From assembly GCA_958296235.1 (NCBI GenBank), contig OY282457.1, forward strand, positions 823,769 to 887,768: a stretch of 64,000 nucleotides of DNA, given 5' to 3'. Positions 30,736 through 41,954 of this stretch are shown here, in pieces (position 1 is the first letter of the stretch; the number at the start of each line of letters is the position of its first letter). The position numbers and the translations under genes were made by a program. The stretch is from an uncultured Candidatus Binatia bacterium (lineage in GTDB: Bacteria > Desulfobacterota > Binatia > Bin18). Under the pieces are notes generated by a model. The model saw only the letters and a list, made by a program, of their open reading frames with translations. It was not told the DNA's origin and ran no database searches.

Positions 30736-31275
30736 TTATGCTTTTTCAACTTGGACGAGATCAAGCTCAACCGGAGTTGCCCGACCAAATATACTAATTA
30801 AGACCCGTAACTTCCCCTTATCCGGTTTCACTTCCTCAACAACACCGGTAAAATCCTGAAAGGGGCCATCAACAACCTTCACACCTTCTCCTGTCGCAAA
30901 TGAGATTTTTGGCTTAGGCCGCAAAGCCCCCTCTTCAACTTGCTGGTGAATCTCGGAAACCTCGGCTTCTGACACTGACGGGATAGTCTGAGGGTCGTTT
31001 GTTCCGCCAACAAATCCAGTCACTTTGGGCGTTGACCGAACAACATGCCAAGTCTCATCATTCATCTCCATCTGTACGAGGATGTAGCCTGGAAAAAATT
31101 TCCGAGACGAGGTGCGCTTTTTTCCTTTTACTAACTCAACGACTTGCTCCTCTGGCACGAGCACGTCCCCAAACGCTTCCTGCTTCCCCAGAGTCCGAAT
31201 ACGTTCCTCCAAAGCGGCTTTCGCTTTGCGTTCGTACCCGGAATAGGTATGGACGATATACCATTGCTTGCCCAT
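30736..31275 (-). CDS. nusG: Transcription termination/antitermination factor NusG
   Basis: Links RNA polymerase to Rho or to the ribosome through S10. The ATG at 31275 gives 179 residues (MGKQWYIVHTYSGYERKA), the usual length. The frame runs open to 31467 but that part overlaps secE. The NGN domain covers about 1-120 with FPGYILVQMEMNDETWHVV, and the KOW domain about 125-179 with VKVVDGPFQDFTGVVEEV. It is 26 bp after secE. Confidence 0.96.
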   Translation of the reverse strand: MGKQWYIVHTYSGYERKAKAALEERIRTLGKQEAFGDVLVPEEQVVELVKGKKRTSSRKFFPGYILVQMEMNDETWHVVRSTPKVTGFVGGTNDPQTIPSVSEAEVSEIHQQVEEGALRPKPKISFATGEGVKVVDGPFQDFTGVVEEVKPDKGKLRVLISIFGRATPVELDLVQVEKA

Positions 31276-31301
31276 AACCTCAGGCCCCTTTATGCCGATA
31301 G

Positions 31302-31496
31302 TTAATTTCCAAGGAACGAGCGAAACAGCCACGACAGTACAGCATCGACTGAGAACAAGAACAGGGCAACGATTGCAACAAGGAGGAGAACAACCAGCGT
31401 CGCAGAGCGAACCTCTTTGCGGCTCGGCCAATGGACCTTTTGGGTCTCTGCCCACGCCTCTTGGCAATATGCCCGTGCTGTCTCAAACGCGCCCAT
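31302..31496 (-). CDS. secE: Preprotein translocase subunit SecE
   Basis: Short single-span SecE. 64 residues with the amphipathic signature EAWAETQKVHWPSRKEV (about 13-29), then one membrane helix (about 34-58). It partners SecY (7732-9042). It lies between tRNA-Trp and nusG, the standard place. Confidence 0.95.
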   Translation of the reverse strand: MGAFETARAYCQEAWAETQKVHWPSRKEVRSATLVVLLLVAIVALFLFSVDAVLSWLFRSFLGN

Positions 31497-31544
31497 ATAG
31501 TACTATCCTCTCTCGCCAGAGGAAGCGCACCTGTCCAAAGGAGA

Positions 31545-31619
31545 CGGGTCAGGCAGGACTCGAACCTGCAACCCCCGGATTTGGAGTCCGGTGCTCTATC
31601 CAATTCGAGCTACTGACCC
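31545..31619 (-). tRNA. tRNA-Trp (CCA)
   Basis: Complete cloverleaf: acceptor GGGTCAG/CTGACCC, D-arm GCTC/GAGC, anticodon loop CTCCAAA, T-arm GCAGG-TTCGAGT-CCTGC, discriminator G. The 3' CCA is not encoded. It sits between rpmG and secE. Confidence 0.97.
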
Positions 31620-31626
31620 TCCTCTC

Positions 31627-31779
31627 TCATACCTTTACTTCTTTATGTGAGGTATGAGAGCGACAGACCGGACAAAATTTTCGTCGAACAAGTTTATCGG
31701 GAGTGAGTTTCTTATTTTTAGTTGCGGTATAATTTTTATTTTTGCACCGCTCACAGGAAAGTCCCACAAGGTCTCTCAT
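31627..31779 (-). CDS. rpmG: 50S ribosomal protein L33 (zinc-binding form)
   Basis: 50 residues, starting MRDLVGLSCERCKNKNY and ending HKEVKV. The pairs C-E-R-C and C-P-V-C make the zinc ribbon of the C+ form. It starts 18 bp after tuf copy 2 and ends 7 bp before tRNA-Trp. The order tuf-rpmG-tRNA-Trp-secE-nusG is a common bacterial arrangement. Confidence 0.95.
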   Translation of the reverse strand: MRDLVGLSCERCKNKNYTATKNKKLTPDKLVRRKFCPVCRSHTSHKEVKV

Positions 31780-31797
31780 AGTAACTGCTCTCTTCTC

Positions 31798-32982
31798 TTA
31801 TTCCAAGATTTTCGTGACGACCCCCGCGCCCACCGTGCGCCCGCCCTCCCGAATCGCAAACCGCAACCCCTCATCCATCGCAATCGGAGTCAATAACGCC
31901 ACCGTCATCTGTGTGTTGTCCCCCGGCATCACCATCTCTGTCCCCGCCTGTAAGGTCACCGACCCGGTCACATCCGTCGTCCGAAAGTAAAACTGCGGCC
32001 GATACCCATTGAAAAACGGCGTGTGCCGGCCTCCCTCATCTTTCGTCAATACATACACCTCGGCCTCATACTGCGTGTGCGGCGTGATACTCCCCGGCTT
32101 GGCCAACACCTGCCCCCGCTCAATCTCTTCCCGCTTGATCCCCCGCAGTAAACACCCCACATTGTCTCCCGCGACCCCTTCATCCAGGAGCTTGCGAAAC
32201 ATCTCGACACCGGTCACGGTCGTCTGCTGGGTCTCCCGTATCCCGACGATCTCGACTTCTTCGCCCACTTTGATCCGCCCCCGCTCTACGCGCCCTGTCG
32301 CCACGGTCCCGCGCCCTGAGATCGTAAACACGTCTTCGACTGACATTAAAAACTCTTGGTCTACATCCCGCGCTGGCTCGGGAATAAAACTGTCAACCGC
32401 AGCCATCAGTTCCAGCACTTGCTCCTCCCCCGCGGCGGCTCCCTCTAACGCCTGCAACGCACTCCCCCGAATGATGGGCGTGTCATCGCCCGGAAAGTCG
32501 TACTTCGACAGTAACTCCCGCATCTCTAATTCGACTAAGTCCAGTAACTCCTCGTCATCCACCATGTCCACTTTGTTCATGAACACCACGATCGCCGGCA
32601 CCCCCACTTGCCGCGCTAATAAAATATGCTCCCGTGTCTGCGGCATCGGCCCGTCGGAGGCGGCCACTACCAGGATCGCGCCGTCCATCTGCGCCGCCCC
32701 CGTGATCATGTTCTTGATATAGTCCGCATGCCCCGGACAGTCCACGTGCGCATAGTGCCGCTGCTCGGTCTCGTATTCCACGTGCGCGGTGTTGATCGTG
32801 ATCCCCCGCTCTTTCTCCTCTGGCGCTTTGTCGATCTCGTCAAACGCCACGGCCTCGGCCATCGCCCGTGCCGCCAAGACTTTCGTGATCGCCGCTGTCA
32901 GCGTTGTCTTCCCGTGGTCAATATGCCCTATCGTCCCCACATTCATGTGCGGCTTCGTCCGCTCAAACCGCTCCTTCGCCAT
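31798..32982 (-). CDS. tuf: Elongation factor Tu, copy 2
   Basis: Same 394-residue protein as copy 1 at 17950. DNA identity covers the whole gene plus about 14 bases upstream of the ATGs and stops abruptly at the stop codon (TAA here, TAG in copy 1). The visible internal difference is at 32914. The two copies are in direct orientation 13,848 bp apart. This copy follows the four-tRNA cluster (Thr-Tyr-Gly-Thr), as tufB does in E. coli, and it shares the G-ending codon preference of copy 1. Confidence 0.98.
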   Translation of the reverse strand: MAKERFERTKPHMNVGTIGHIDHGKTTLTAAITKVLAARAMAEAVAFDEIDKAPEEKERGITINTAHVEYETEQRHYAHVDCPGHADYIKNMITGAAQMDGAILVVAASDGPMPQTREHILLARQVGVPAIVVFMNKVDMVDDEELLDLVELEMRELLSKYDFPGDDTPIIRGSALQALEGAAAGEEQVLELMAAVDSFIPEPARDVDQEFLMSVEDVFTISGRGTVATGRVERGRIKVGEEVEIVGIRETQQTTVTGVEMFRKLLDEGVAGDNVGCLLRGIKREEIERGQVLAKPGSITPHTQYEAEVYVLTKDEGGRHTPFFNGYRPQFYFRTTDVTGSVTLQAGTEMVMPGDNTQMTVALLTPIAMDEGLRFAIREGGRTVGAGVVTKILE

Positions 32983-33084
32983 CATTCTCCCTTTCTGCCC
33001 TGCACGCTCAACAGTGAGAAACTTGTCCCAACCTTCTCGACAGTCAAGCTTTTAGCAGTCCGTTTCTTTCGTGAAAATGGGACA

Positions 33085-33157
33085 AGCCCAGGAGCGGGCT
33101 TGAACCGCCGACCTCGTCCTTACCAAGGACGTGCTCTACCTACTGAGCTACCTGGGC
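33085..33157 (-). tRNA. tRNA-Thr (GGT)
   Basis: 73-nt cloverleaf: acceptor GCCCAGG/CCTGGGC, anticodon stem CGTCC/GGACG with loop TTGGTAA, discriminator T. CCA is not encoded. Last tRNA before tuf copy 2. Confidence 0.97.
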
Positions 33158-33261
33158 GCTGTGGTCAATTTTCTCACTATCATAACCTACTGAATGAAGT
33201 ATCTGTCTTATTAGAATTCCAGAAGAATTGTAGGAAAACGCCGTTCCTTCTTGCAAAATGT

Positions 33262-33338
33262 TGGAGCGGGAAACGGGACTCGAACCCGCGACCCCGAGCT
33301 TGGAAGGCTCGCGCTCTAGCCAACTGAGCTATTCCCGC
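33262..33338 (-). tRNA. tRNA-Gly (TCC)
   Basis: Acceptor GCGGGAA/TTCCCGC, anticodon stem CGAGC/GCTCG with loop CTTCCAA, discriminator T followed by an encoded CCA. Only this tRNA and tRNA-Asp encode CCA in the window. Confidence 0.97.
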
Positions 33339-33361
33339 CCAAAGTCTTCCCTGTTTTATAG

Positions 33362-33444
33362 TGGAGAGGGAAGGATTCGAACCTTCGAAGGCATGTGCCG
33401 GCAGATTTACAGTCTGCTCCCTTTGGCCGCTCGGGCACCTCTCC
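33362..33444 (-). tRNA. tRNA-Tyr (GTA)
   Basis: 83-nt class II tRNA with a long variable arm. Acceptor GGAGAGG/CCTCTCC, anticodon stem CAGA/TCTG with loop CTGTAAA, discriminator A. CCA is not encoded. Confidence 0.96.
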
Positions 33445-33470
33445 ATGTACACGGTTTTCATCTCGACGAA

Positions 33471-33542
33471 GGCTGGCGATAGGAATTGAACCTACAACCT
33501 ACTGATTACAAATCAGTTGCTCTACCGTTGAGCTACGCCAGC
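33471..33542 (-). tRNA. tRNA-Thr (TGT)
   Basis: Acceptor GCTGGCG/CGCCAGC, anticodon stem ACTGA/TCAGT with loop TTTGTAA, T-arm GTAGG/CCTAT with a G-T pair. The discriminator would be C, which is unusual for tRNA-Thr. CCA is not encoded. First gene of the tRNA-tuf transcript. Confidence 0.95.
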
Positions 33543-33633
33543 GTTCCAGAGTATGGTTTCCCGTAGCTCAATAGTTATGTGGATTTCAGGACCTTTTCAA
33601 ACGAAACCTTGTTATATCTCAGAAGAGCGGATT

Positions 33634-33662
33634 ATCCTACCCTAGCTCATTCCAGCAGTCAA
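33634..33662 (-). promoter_or_regulatory. Sigma-70-type promoter of the tRNA-tuf-secE-nusG transcript
   Basis: On the minus strand TTGACT (33657-33662) is 17 bp from TAGGAT (33634-33639), about 90 bp upstream of tRNA-Thr(TGT). Downstream come four tRNAs, tuf, rpmG, tRNA-Trp, secE and nusG in tight order. The rest of the 33543-33791 gap holds nothing else I recognise. Confidence 0.6.
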
Positions 33663-33791
33663 TAGCAATCAAATGTCTTAATCCATTTTCTCCTGGAGAA
33701 ATAAAATCCCTTTCAATTTGCGCACTTACGGATGACTGGTAAAAAAACAACCTAACGCCAAACAAGTACGCTCTCATGAGACTTCATAGTA

Positions 33792-34544
33792 CTATGGTTT
33801 ACGAATTTGACGGAGACGTTCATAGAGTACGAGGGCACCGGCAACAGAAACATTCAGAGAGGAAATCCGTCCTTCCATCGGTATTGATACTAAGTAGTCA
33901 CAGGTGTTCTGGACAAGCGGGCGAATTCCCTTCCCTTCGCCACCGAGAACGAGAGCGACTTTTCCAGGCATATCGAGATCATAAATTGTGGAGGTTGCCT
34001 GCGGATTGAGCCCGACAAGCCAGAAATTCGCTTGTTTTAATGCCATAAGGGCATGCCGCAAATTTCCAACTCGACATATAGGAAGATACGCCGTTGCCCC
34101 AGCCGCTGCTTTTTCAACACTCGCCGAGAGTTGCGCAGAACGTCGTTTCGTCAGTATCACGCCTCCAACCTTTGCTGACTCCGCTGTTCTCAGCAGCGCC
34201 CCAAGATTTTGAGGGTCCACTATCTCGTCAAGTACCAGAATACAGTCTATCGAACTCTGTATGAGGTCAGTCAGGACAGCATACTGAAACGGACGCATCT
34301 GAGCGGCGATTCCTTGGTGATTTCCCCCGTGCGTCAGGGTATCCAGGAAAGCCACGGATTGGTATTGAACGGGTATGTGAAGCTGTCGAGCCGATTGAAT
34401 TATACCCTCTGTTTTCTGCAATCGGAGGGCATGAATGGTCTCGATTGTCTCCGGCTGTGTTCGGAGGTACTCGTTGAGGGGGCGGAGTCCGTATAGTACA
34501 CGCGATTTACAGTGTAAGGTATTTCTTCTAGGATTTCGTTTCAT
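33792..34544 (-). CDS. rlmB: 23S rRNA (guanosine-2'-O)-methyltransferase RlmB-type (TrmH/SPOUT family)
   Basis: SPOUT methyltransferase expected to methylate the ribose of a guanosine in 23S rRNA (G2251 in E. coli). About 250 residues. An N-terminal substrate-binding domain (VLYGLRPLNEYLRT) is followed by motif 1 NLGALLRTAESAKVGGVIL (about 118-136). The knotted SAM site is LVLGGEGKGIRP, with IPMEGRISSLNVSVAGALVLY at the C-terminus. The start chosen, ATG at 34544 (MKRNPRRN), shares bases with the lptF start on the other strand. A track-level longer start (34550) is possible. Confidence 0.85.
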   Translation of the reverse strand: MKRNPRRNTLHCKSRVLYGLRPLNEYLRTQPETIETIHALRLQKTEGIIQSARQLHIPVQYQSVAFLDTLTHGGNHQGIAAQMRPFQYAVLTDLIQSSIDCILVLDEIVDPQNLGALLRTAESAKVGGVILTKRRSAQLSASVEKAAAGATAYLPICRVGNLRHALMALKQANFWLVGLNPQATSTIYDLDMPGKVALVLGGEGKGIRPLVQNTCDYLVSIPMEGRISSLNVSVAGALVLYERLRQIRKP

Positions 34545-35721
34545 GGGCAAAATTCTGACACGCTACATCTTCTTTGAAATCACCATGCCCTTCTGTCTCA
34601 GCTTGCTCATCTTTACCTGCATTTTGTTCACAGCTCGTATCCTGGAACTCGTTGATTTAGTCGTCAGTCGAGGCGTATCAATCCTGCATATCAGCAAAAT
34701 GCTATTTTTCGTCCTTCCTTCTTTTCTTGAGGTGACCGTGCCGATGGCCTTCCTCCTGGCCATTCTCTGGGGATTTGGCCGTCTCTCAACAGACAAAGAA
34801 ATCATTGCGCTGAAAAGTTGCGGCATGAGTCTTTCTCAAATGGCCGTGCCGCTGTATCTGCTAACAGGAGTCCTTTTAGGGATATCTTTTTTCCTTACCC
34901 TCTCTGTCCGTCCATGGAGTAACGCAGGACTCGACCGTGTATTCTATGATGTTTCGAGAACACGGGCAACCGCCGGCTTAAAAGAAAAGACGTTTAATAG
35001 TGAGTTTTCAGGTCTGGTTATCTATGCAGAAGAAATTGAACCGCCAGGGACGGTTCTCAAGGGAATCATGATCGCTGATAGTCGGACTCCATACAGAAAA
35101 GATACCATTTTTGCCCATGATGGCCTCATTGTTCCTAGTACTGAAGGCAATCTGTTGACCCTCCGCTTAAACAAGGGGACGGTGCATAGTATGCAACAGA
35201 CAGAAAAGGGCCATCAGACAACCCACTTTTCTGTCTATGATGTGACTTTGGATACGGCGGCGCTGCTCGCTCACGAGAGCGAACCGAACCATAGCCCCAA
35301 AGATATGACAATGACGGAGCTCCTCCACCGCTTGTCTCAGAGTCAAGAGGCGTCTTCACAACATAATAAAGCACTTGTTGAATTGCATCGTCGCCTTGCC
35401 CTGCCGTTCGCGTGTGTAGTCTTTAGTCTGATTGCTCTTCCTCTCAGCGTGCGAACGATCTGGGCCTTTCGTTCGGTCGGATTTGGCATGAGCCTCGGTA
35501 TTATCCTGTTCTACTATCTTCTGCTTACTGCAGGAGAGACCTTTGGAGAAAGAGGGGTACTCTCTCCTGCAATTGCCCTATGGATACCGAATGGTGTCTT
35601 AGGCGGTCTCGGCATCTATCTCTTCTCTCGGGTGACGCAAGAAAAACCTCTTTTCCCTCTCTTGACCTGGTTGTCGCAGGCTTTTTCCAAGCGTTCATTG
35701 TCCTCTTTGGTCATCCAATGA
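34543..35721 (+). CDS. lptF: LPS export permease LptF
   Basis: YjgP/YjgQ-family inner-membrane subunit of the LptB2FG transporter that extracts LPS from the inner membrane. 392 residues from ATG at 34543 (MGKILTRYIFFEITMPFCL). Helices lie at about 15-40, 55-80 and 100-125, followed by a periplasmic jellyroll-like domain (about 140-270) and three C-terminal helices (about 290-375, with HRRLALPFACVVFSLIALPL). It overlaps lptG by ATGA. There is no room for a promoter outside rlmB, which begins at the same bases on the other strand. Confidence 0.9.
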   Translation: MGKILTRYIFFEITMPFCLSLLIFTCILFTARILELVDLVVSRGVSILHISKMLFFVLPSFLEVTVPMAFLLAILWGFGRLSTDKEIIALKSCGMSLSQMAVPLYLLTGVLLGISFFLTLSVRPWSNAGLDRVFYDVSRTRATAGLKEKTFNSEFSGLVIYAEEIEPPGTVLKGIMIADSRTPYRKDTIFAHDGLIVPSTEGNLLTLRLNKGTVHSMQQTEKGHQTTHFSVYDVTLDTAALLAHESEPNHSPKDMTMTELLHRLSQSQEASSQHNKALVELHRRLALPFACVVFSLIALPLSVRTIWAFRSVGFGMSLGIILFYYLLLTAGETFGERGVLSPAIALWIPNGVLGGLGIYLFSRVTQEKPLFPLLTWLSQAFSKRSLSSLVIQ

Positions 35722-36830
35722 GTCCGACACGGGTTATGGGTCAAACCGGATTTCCTTTTCCTTCTCGACTCATAGCAGTTTATCTGTGCAAAGAATTTAT
35801 TCGTCTTTTTGCACTCTGCCTCCTCCTCTTTCTCGGACTTTCACTGCTGGTTGATTTTTTTGATCGCTTTAATAGTTTCGTAAAATACAAAGCGCCCCTG
35901 TCCGCTATAGGCAGCTATTTCCTTTTTAAATTACCCCTCTTTGTCACCCAAGCTGTCCCTGCCGCGGCACTCGCCGGATCGCTGCTCAGCCTCGGAATGC
36001 TCTCCCGCCATAAGGAACTCCAGGCCCTCAAGGCCTGTGGTGTGAGCGCCTGGCAGATGGCTGCCCCACTCCTCTTAGCTGCTGGTGTGTTAAGTCTTGG
36101 TGGATGGGTGTGGAATGAGAATGTCGTTCCGTACGCCTTCCACAAGTCTCGCTATATCAATACCGTGGAGATTAAAGGCAAGGCTTTTAAGGGTCTCTTT
36201 CAGACGCGAGGGTTCTGGTATCATGGGGCAAATAGCTTCTACCATATCAACCACTTTGATTCGCGCCGGAATATCATTTCCGGTCTCACTATTTATACCC
36301 TTGGTGAGAATTTTCAGGTGCAGGCTTTGACCGAGATTGCTCAGGCCTCTTGGCGAGACGAAAAATGGCATTTTGAAGGAGTCCAGGAAAGCAAGCTAGA
36401 ACGAGGAGACGCGCATCATTCGCTTCCGCTCTCTCTTTTGCTCAAGGAAAAACCAGAAGACTTCTCCCTTGTTGCCATGAAATCCGAAGAATTTTCATCA
36501 CAGGCACTCAGGGCTTATATCGCCGACCTCCAACAAAAAGGTCTCGATACGACAGAGTATCAAGTAGACCTCAAACTCAAGGGGGCAATCCCTTTTGCGG
36601 CATTCGTTATGACACTGTTAGGAGCGGCGCTTGCGATACCCGGCGCGAAGCAGCTCACCGTGCCAACAGCCCTCGGTTCGGCGCTGCTTGTCGGGTTTGG
36701 CTACTGGGTCTTTCTCGCCCTCACCGTTTCTCTGGGTAACGGCGGGATTCTTCCTCCGACCCTGTCCGCTTGGCTCGCTAATGGGACGTTAGGCTTAGTC
36801 GGTATTTATTTCCTTCTCGGCATTGACTAA
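35718..36830 (+). CDS. lptG: LPS export permease LptG
   Basis: Partner of LptF in LPS extraction. 370 residues from the ATG overlapping the lptF stop (35718-35721). The frame is open further upstream, but inside lptF. It has the same six-helix plan: LIAVYLCKEFIRLFALCLLL at the N-terminus, ELQALKACGVSAWQMAAPLL coupling-helix region (about 97-116), a periplasmic domain, and DLKLKGAIPFAAFVMTLLGA near the C-terminus. It ends 15 bp from the convergent rpsI. Confidence 0.9.
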   Translation: MSPTRVMGQTGFPFPSRLIAVYLCKEFIRLFALCLLLFLGLSLLVDFFDRFNSFVKYKAPLSAIGSYFLFKLPLFVTQAVPAAALAGSLLSLGMLSRHKELQALKACGVSAWQMAAPLLLAAGVLSLGGWVWNENVVPYAFHKSRYINTVEIKGKAFKGLFQTRGFWYHGANSFYHINHFDSRRNIISGLTIYTLGENFQVQALTEIAQASWRDEKWHFEGVQESKLERGDAHHSLPLSLLLKEKPEDFSLVAMKSEEFSSQALRAYIADLQQKGLDTTEYQVDLKLKGAIPFAAFVMTLLGAALAIPGAKQLTVPTALGSALLVGFGYWVFLALTVSLGNGGILPPTLSAWLANGTLGLVGIYFLLGID

Positions 36831-36845
36831 TTGGCCTACAAGGTA

Positions 36846-37244
36846 TTACCGCTTTGAATACTGAGGACGCTTCCGCGCCTTGTGCCTGCCATACTTCTTG
36901 CGCTCAACTTCTCGTGAGTCGCGGGTAATAAATCCTTCTTTTTTCAGGAGGGTCCGAAAGTCCGGGTTGGCTTTGAGCAGGGCACGGGTAATCCCATGAC
37001 GAATCGCCGCTGCCTGGGCAGAGTTTCCGCCCCCTTGGACATTGACCTTGACATCGTATTGGTCTTCCGTTTGCGTCACAATGAGTGGCTGCCGCGCAAT
37101 CATGCGGATCGCTTCCCGGCCAAAATATTCGTTCAGGGATTTTCTGTTGACCGTGCACTGCCCTTCCCCAGGAAGAAGGCGGACTCTGGCAATCGCAGTT
37201 TTTCGTTTTCCAGTTCCCCAACATTCTGATTGATTCTCGGCCAT
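36846..37244 (-). CDS. rpsI: 30S ribosomal protein S9
   Basis: Its C-terminal tail reaches the P-site tRNA. 132 residues, with [20 protein letters not shown] (about 9-28), [21 protein letters not shown] and the basic C-terminus [17 protein letters not shown]. It is 39 bp after rplM, the universal pairing. Confidence 0.98.
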   Translation of the reverse strand: MAENQSECWGTGKRKTAIARVRLLPGEGQCTVNRKSLNEYFGREAIRMIARQPLIVTQTEDQYDVKVNVQGGGNSAQAAAIRHGITRALLKANPDFRTLLKKEGFITRDSREVERKKYGRHKARKRPQYSKR

Positions 37245-37283
37245 ACAAAGCGCCTTCCTTCTCTCTTTCTCGACCCCTACCCT

Positions 37284-37718
37284 CTATCTGGCGGTTGGCA
37301 TCTGGGCGGCGTGCGGGTGTAATGCGTCAGGATAAATTTTTAATTTCTTTACCAACTGGCGTCCGAGCGCATTCTTCGGCAGCATTCCCGCCACCGCTTT
37401 TTTCAGGATGTGTTCAGGAGACGATTTGATAATCTGTTCCGCAGACTGTTGTCGTATACCACCCGGGTATCCCGTATGCCGGTAATATTGTTTATCCTGA
37501 AGCTTCTTTCCCGACAGTCTCACATGACGGGCATTAATGACGACAATAAAGTCTCCAGTGTCAGTATGAGGAGAAAAGGCAGGATTTCCCTTGCCGCGCA
37601 AGGCGCTCGCGATGTTACTTGCAAGACGCCCAACAATCTGGTCTTTCGCATCTACAAGATACCAATGACGGGCCTGGAGCGCTTGCTCCTGGGGTAATGT
37701 TTGAGTTTCTTTCTTCAT
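37284..37718 (-). CDS. rplM: 50S ribosomal protein L13
   Basis: Early-assembly protein. The ATG at 37718 gives 144 residues (MKKETQTLPQEQ), with a GAAGG upstream. A GTG six codons further (37736) is possible but has no ribosome-binding site. Motifs: WYLVDAKDQIVGRLAS, HTDTGDFIVVINARHVRLSG, KMLPKNALGRQ-like AGMLPKNALGRQLVKKL. Confidence 0.97.
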   Translation of the reverse strand: MKKETQTLPQEQALQARHWYLVDAKDQIVGRLASNIASALRGKGNPAFSPHTDTGDFIVVINARHVRLSGKKLQDKQYYRHTGYPGGIRQQSAEQIIKSSPEHILKKAVAGMLPKNALGRQLVKKLKIYPDALHPHAAQMPTAR

Positions 37719-37751
37719 AGCTCGCAGCACCTTCACCTAAAGGTATGGGGA

Positions 37752-37829
37752 TGGCGGGGCCGACGAGACTCGAACTCGCGACCTCCGGCGTGACAGGCCG
37801 GCGTTCTAAACCAGCTGAACTACGACCCC
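37752..37829 (-). tRNA. tRNA-Asp (GTC)
   Basis: Acceptor GGGGTCG/CGGCCCC, anticodon stem GCCGG, loop CCTGTCA(C), T-arm GCGAG-TTCGAGT-CTCGT, discriminator G and an encoded CCA. It lies between tRNA-Val and rplM. Confidence 0.97.
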
Positions 37830-37835
37830 ACCATA

Positions 37836-37907
37836 TGGGCGGTATCCGATTTGAACGGATGGCCCTCGGCTTGTAAGGCCGATGCTCTTCCTCTGAGCTA
37901 ACCGCCC
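37836..37907 (-). tRNA. tRNA-Val (TAC)
   Basis: Acceptor GGGCGGT/ACCGCCC, anticodon stem TCGGC/GCCGA with loop CTTACAA, discriminator A, no encoded CCA. It is 6 bp ahead of tRNA-Asp and shares its promoter. Confidence 0.97.
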
Positions 37908-37964
37908 TACTACATACAGGGACAAGAGGTGAGCGGACGAGCCTTACCCTAAACGAGGCTCTGA

Positions 37965-37993
37965 ACTCTACCATTGCTCCCTTTCTCAGTCAA
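37965..37993 (-). promoter_or_regulatory. Sigma-70-type promoter ahead of tRNA-Val, tRNA-Asp, rplM and rpsI
   Basis: On the minus strand TTGACT (37988-37993) is exactly 17 bp from TAGAGT (37965-37970), about 58 bp upstream of tRNA-Val and just after the lon stop. The early transcript could fold GAGCC/GGCTC. The -35 matches the other two strong promoters found in the window. Confidence 0.65.
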
Positions 37994-38007
37994 TCACCTC
38001 AGGTGCA

Positions 38008-40452
<2,445 letters not shown>

Positions 40453-40489
40453 TCTGGAACAACATGGTTCTGCTTTCCGAGTAGGGGCG

Positions 40490-41743
40490 TCAGGCGCTCT
40501 CGGCCGTTGCCTTTTGGTACATCACAATAGGCTGCACATTGCGCGACACCACTTCTTCGGAAATGAGGACTTCTTTGATATTCGGCTGTGAGGGGATATC
40601 GTACATGATATCCAGCATGATGTTTTCCATGATAGCGCGCAGCCCACGAGCCCCGGTTTTTCTGGCGAGTGCCTCACGGGCAATCGCAGTCAGCGCGCCT
40701 TCAGTAAAACGCAGGTGCACACTCTCCAGTTCAAAGAGCTTTTGATATTGACGAACAAGGGCATTTTTTGGCTCGCGCAAGATCCGGACTAACGCCTGAT
40801 CGTCCAATTCCTTGAGCGTCGCTAAAACGGGAAGACGGCCGATAAATTCCGGGATCATGCCAAATTTCAGGAGGTCTTCAGGTTGCACCTCTGTGAGCAG
40901 GCTCCTCCCCTTCTGGCTGGTGCTCCGAACATCAGCCCCAAACCCAAGGCTCTTCCCCCCGATCCGTCGTTGAATAACATCTTCCAGACCGACAAATGCG
41001 CCACCACAGATAAAGAGGATATTCGTCGTATCGACCTGAACAAACTCTTGCTGCGGATGTTTTCGGCCTCCTTTTGGAGGGACGCTCGCGACCGTCCCTT
41101 CAATAATCTTGAGCAACGCTTGTTGAACACCCTCACCGGAAACATCTCGCGTAATCGAAGGATTATCCCCTTTTCGGGCGATCTTATCGATCTCATCGAT
41201 ATAGACGATTCCCTTCTGACATTTCTCGACGTCATAGTCCGCGTTCTGTAATAAACTTAAAACAATATTCTCGACATCTTCCCCAACATACCCAGCCTCG
41301 GTCAGGCTGGTTGCATCACCAATCGTAAAGGGAACCTGGAGAAAACGCGCCAAGGTTTGGGCCAGGAGGGTTTTCCCTGAGCCCGTCGGACCAAGGAGGA
41401 GAATATTAGACTTTTGGAGTTCCACCTCACTTGTCATCAACTGTGAATCAACGCGTTTGTAGTGATTATGAACGGCGACAGAGAGAATTTTCTTTGCCTG
41501 CTCTTGCCCGATGACGTATTGGTCCAGAACACGCTTGATCTCTGCCGGCTTGGGGACGGCTGAGGAGGCCGCCAACGTGTCTTCCTGGTCACACTCTTCC
41601 GCGATAATGTCATTACACAGATCTATACATTCGTCACAGATATAGACCGTAGGGCCGGCAATCAGTTTACGAACCTCATCCTGACTCTTGCCACAAAAAG
41701 AGCAAACCAGATTTCCGGGACGATCATCGCCATTTCTGGGCAT
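40490..41743 (-). CDS. clpX: ClpX ATPase, specificity subunit of ClpXP
   Basis: AAA+ unfoldase. The ATG at 41743 ([18 protein letters not shown]) gives 417 residues. The frame is open to 41779. The N-terminal C4 zinc domain is C-S-F-C...C-D-E-C (about 14-40), Walker [14 protein letters not shown] (about 117), pore loop GYVGEDVEN and Walker [12 protein letters not shown]. The tripeptide LGF in [10 protein letters not shown] matches the IGF loop that docks to ClpP, so a ClpP partner is expected although clpP is not in its usual place between tig and clpX. Confidence 0.97.
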   Translation of the reverse strand: MPRNGDDRPGNLVCSFCGKSQDEVRKLIAGPTVYICDECIDLCNDIIAEECDQEDTLAASSAVPKPAEIKRVLDQYVIGQEQAKKILSVAVHNHYKRVDSQLMTSEVELQKSNILLLGPTGSGKTLLAQTLARFLQVPFTIGDATSLTEAGYVGEDVENIVLSLLQNADYDVEKCQKGIVYIDEIDKIARKGDNPSITRDVSGEGVQQALLKIIEGTVASVPPKGGRKHPQQEFVQVDTTNILFICGGAFVGLEDVIQRRIGGKSLGFGADVRSTSQKGRSLLTEVQPEDLLKFGMIPEFIGRLPVLATLKELDDQALVRILREPKNALVRQYQKLFELESVHLRFTEGALTAIAREALARKTGARGLRAIMENIMLDIMYDIPSQPNIKEVLISEEVVSRNVQPIVMYQKATAESA

Positions 41744-41954
41744 ATCGACTCCTTGGATCGTTTTTATACCGTACGGCATAGGGATGCGTGTTCCAGGCTA
41801 GAACGTCCCTTCGCTCGGAAGAAAAAACAGTATCCATGCTAGCTCACCTATTCGTACTGGGTAACCAGCCGATACATCGTGTTACAGGGAGGAGCATTCA
41901 TCTGTTAGTCCTATCGCATGGGGAGCGAAAAAGGTTCTTCACAAAGAGTCTATA

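Noticed and set aside
31276-31467. Extended N-terminus of NusG
   Set aside because: It lies inside secE in another frame; the NusG family starts at MGKQWYIVHTYSG.
33557-33585. tRNA-like segment (CCGTAGCTCAATAG) upstream of tRNA-Thr(TGT)
   Set aside because: It resembles a D-arm only; no acceptor, anticodon or T-arm can be folded around it.
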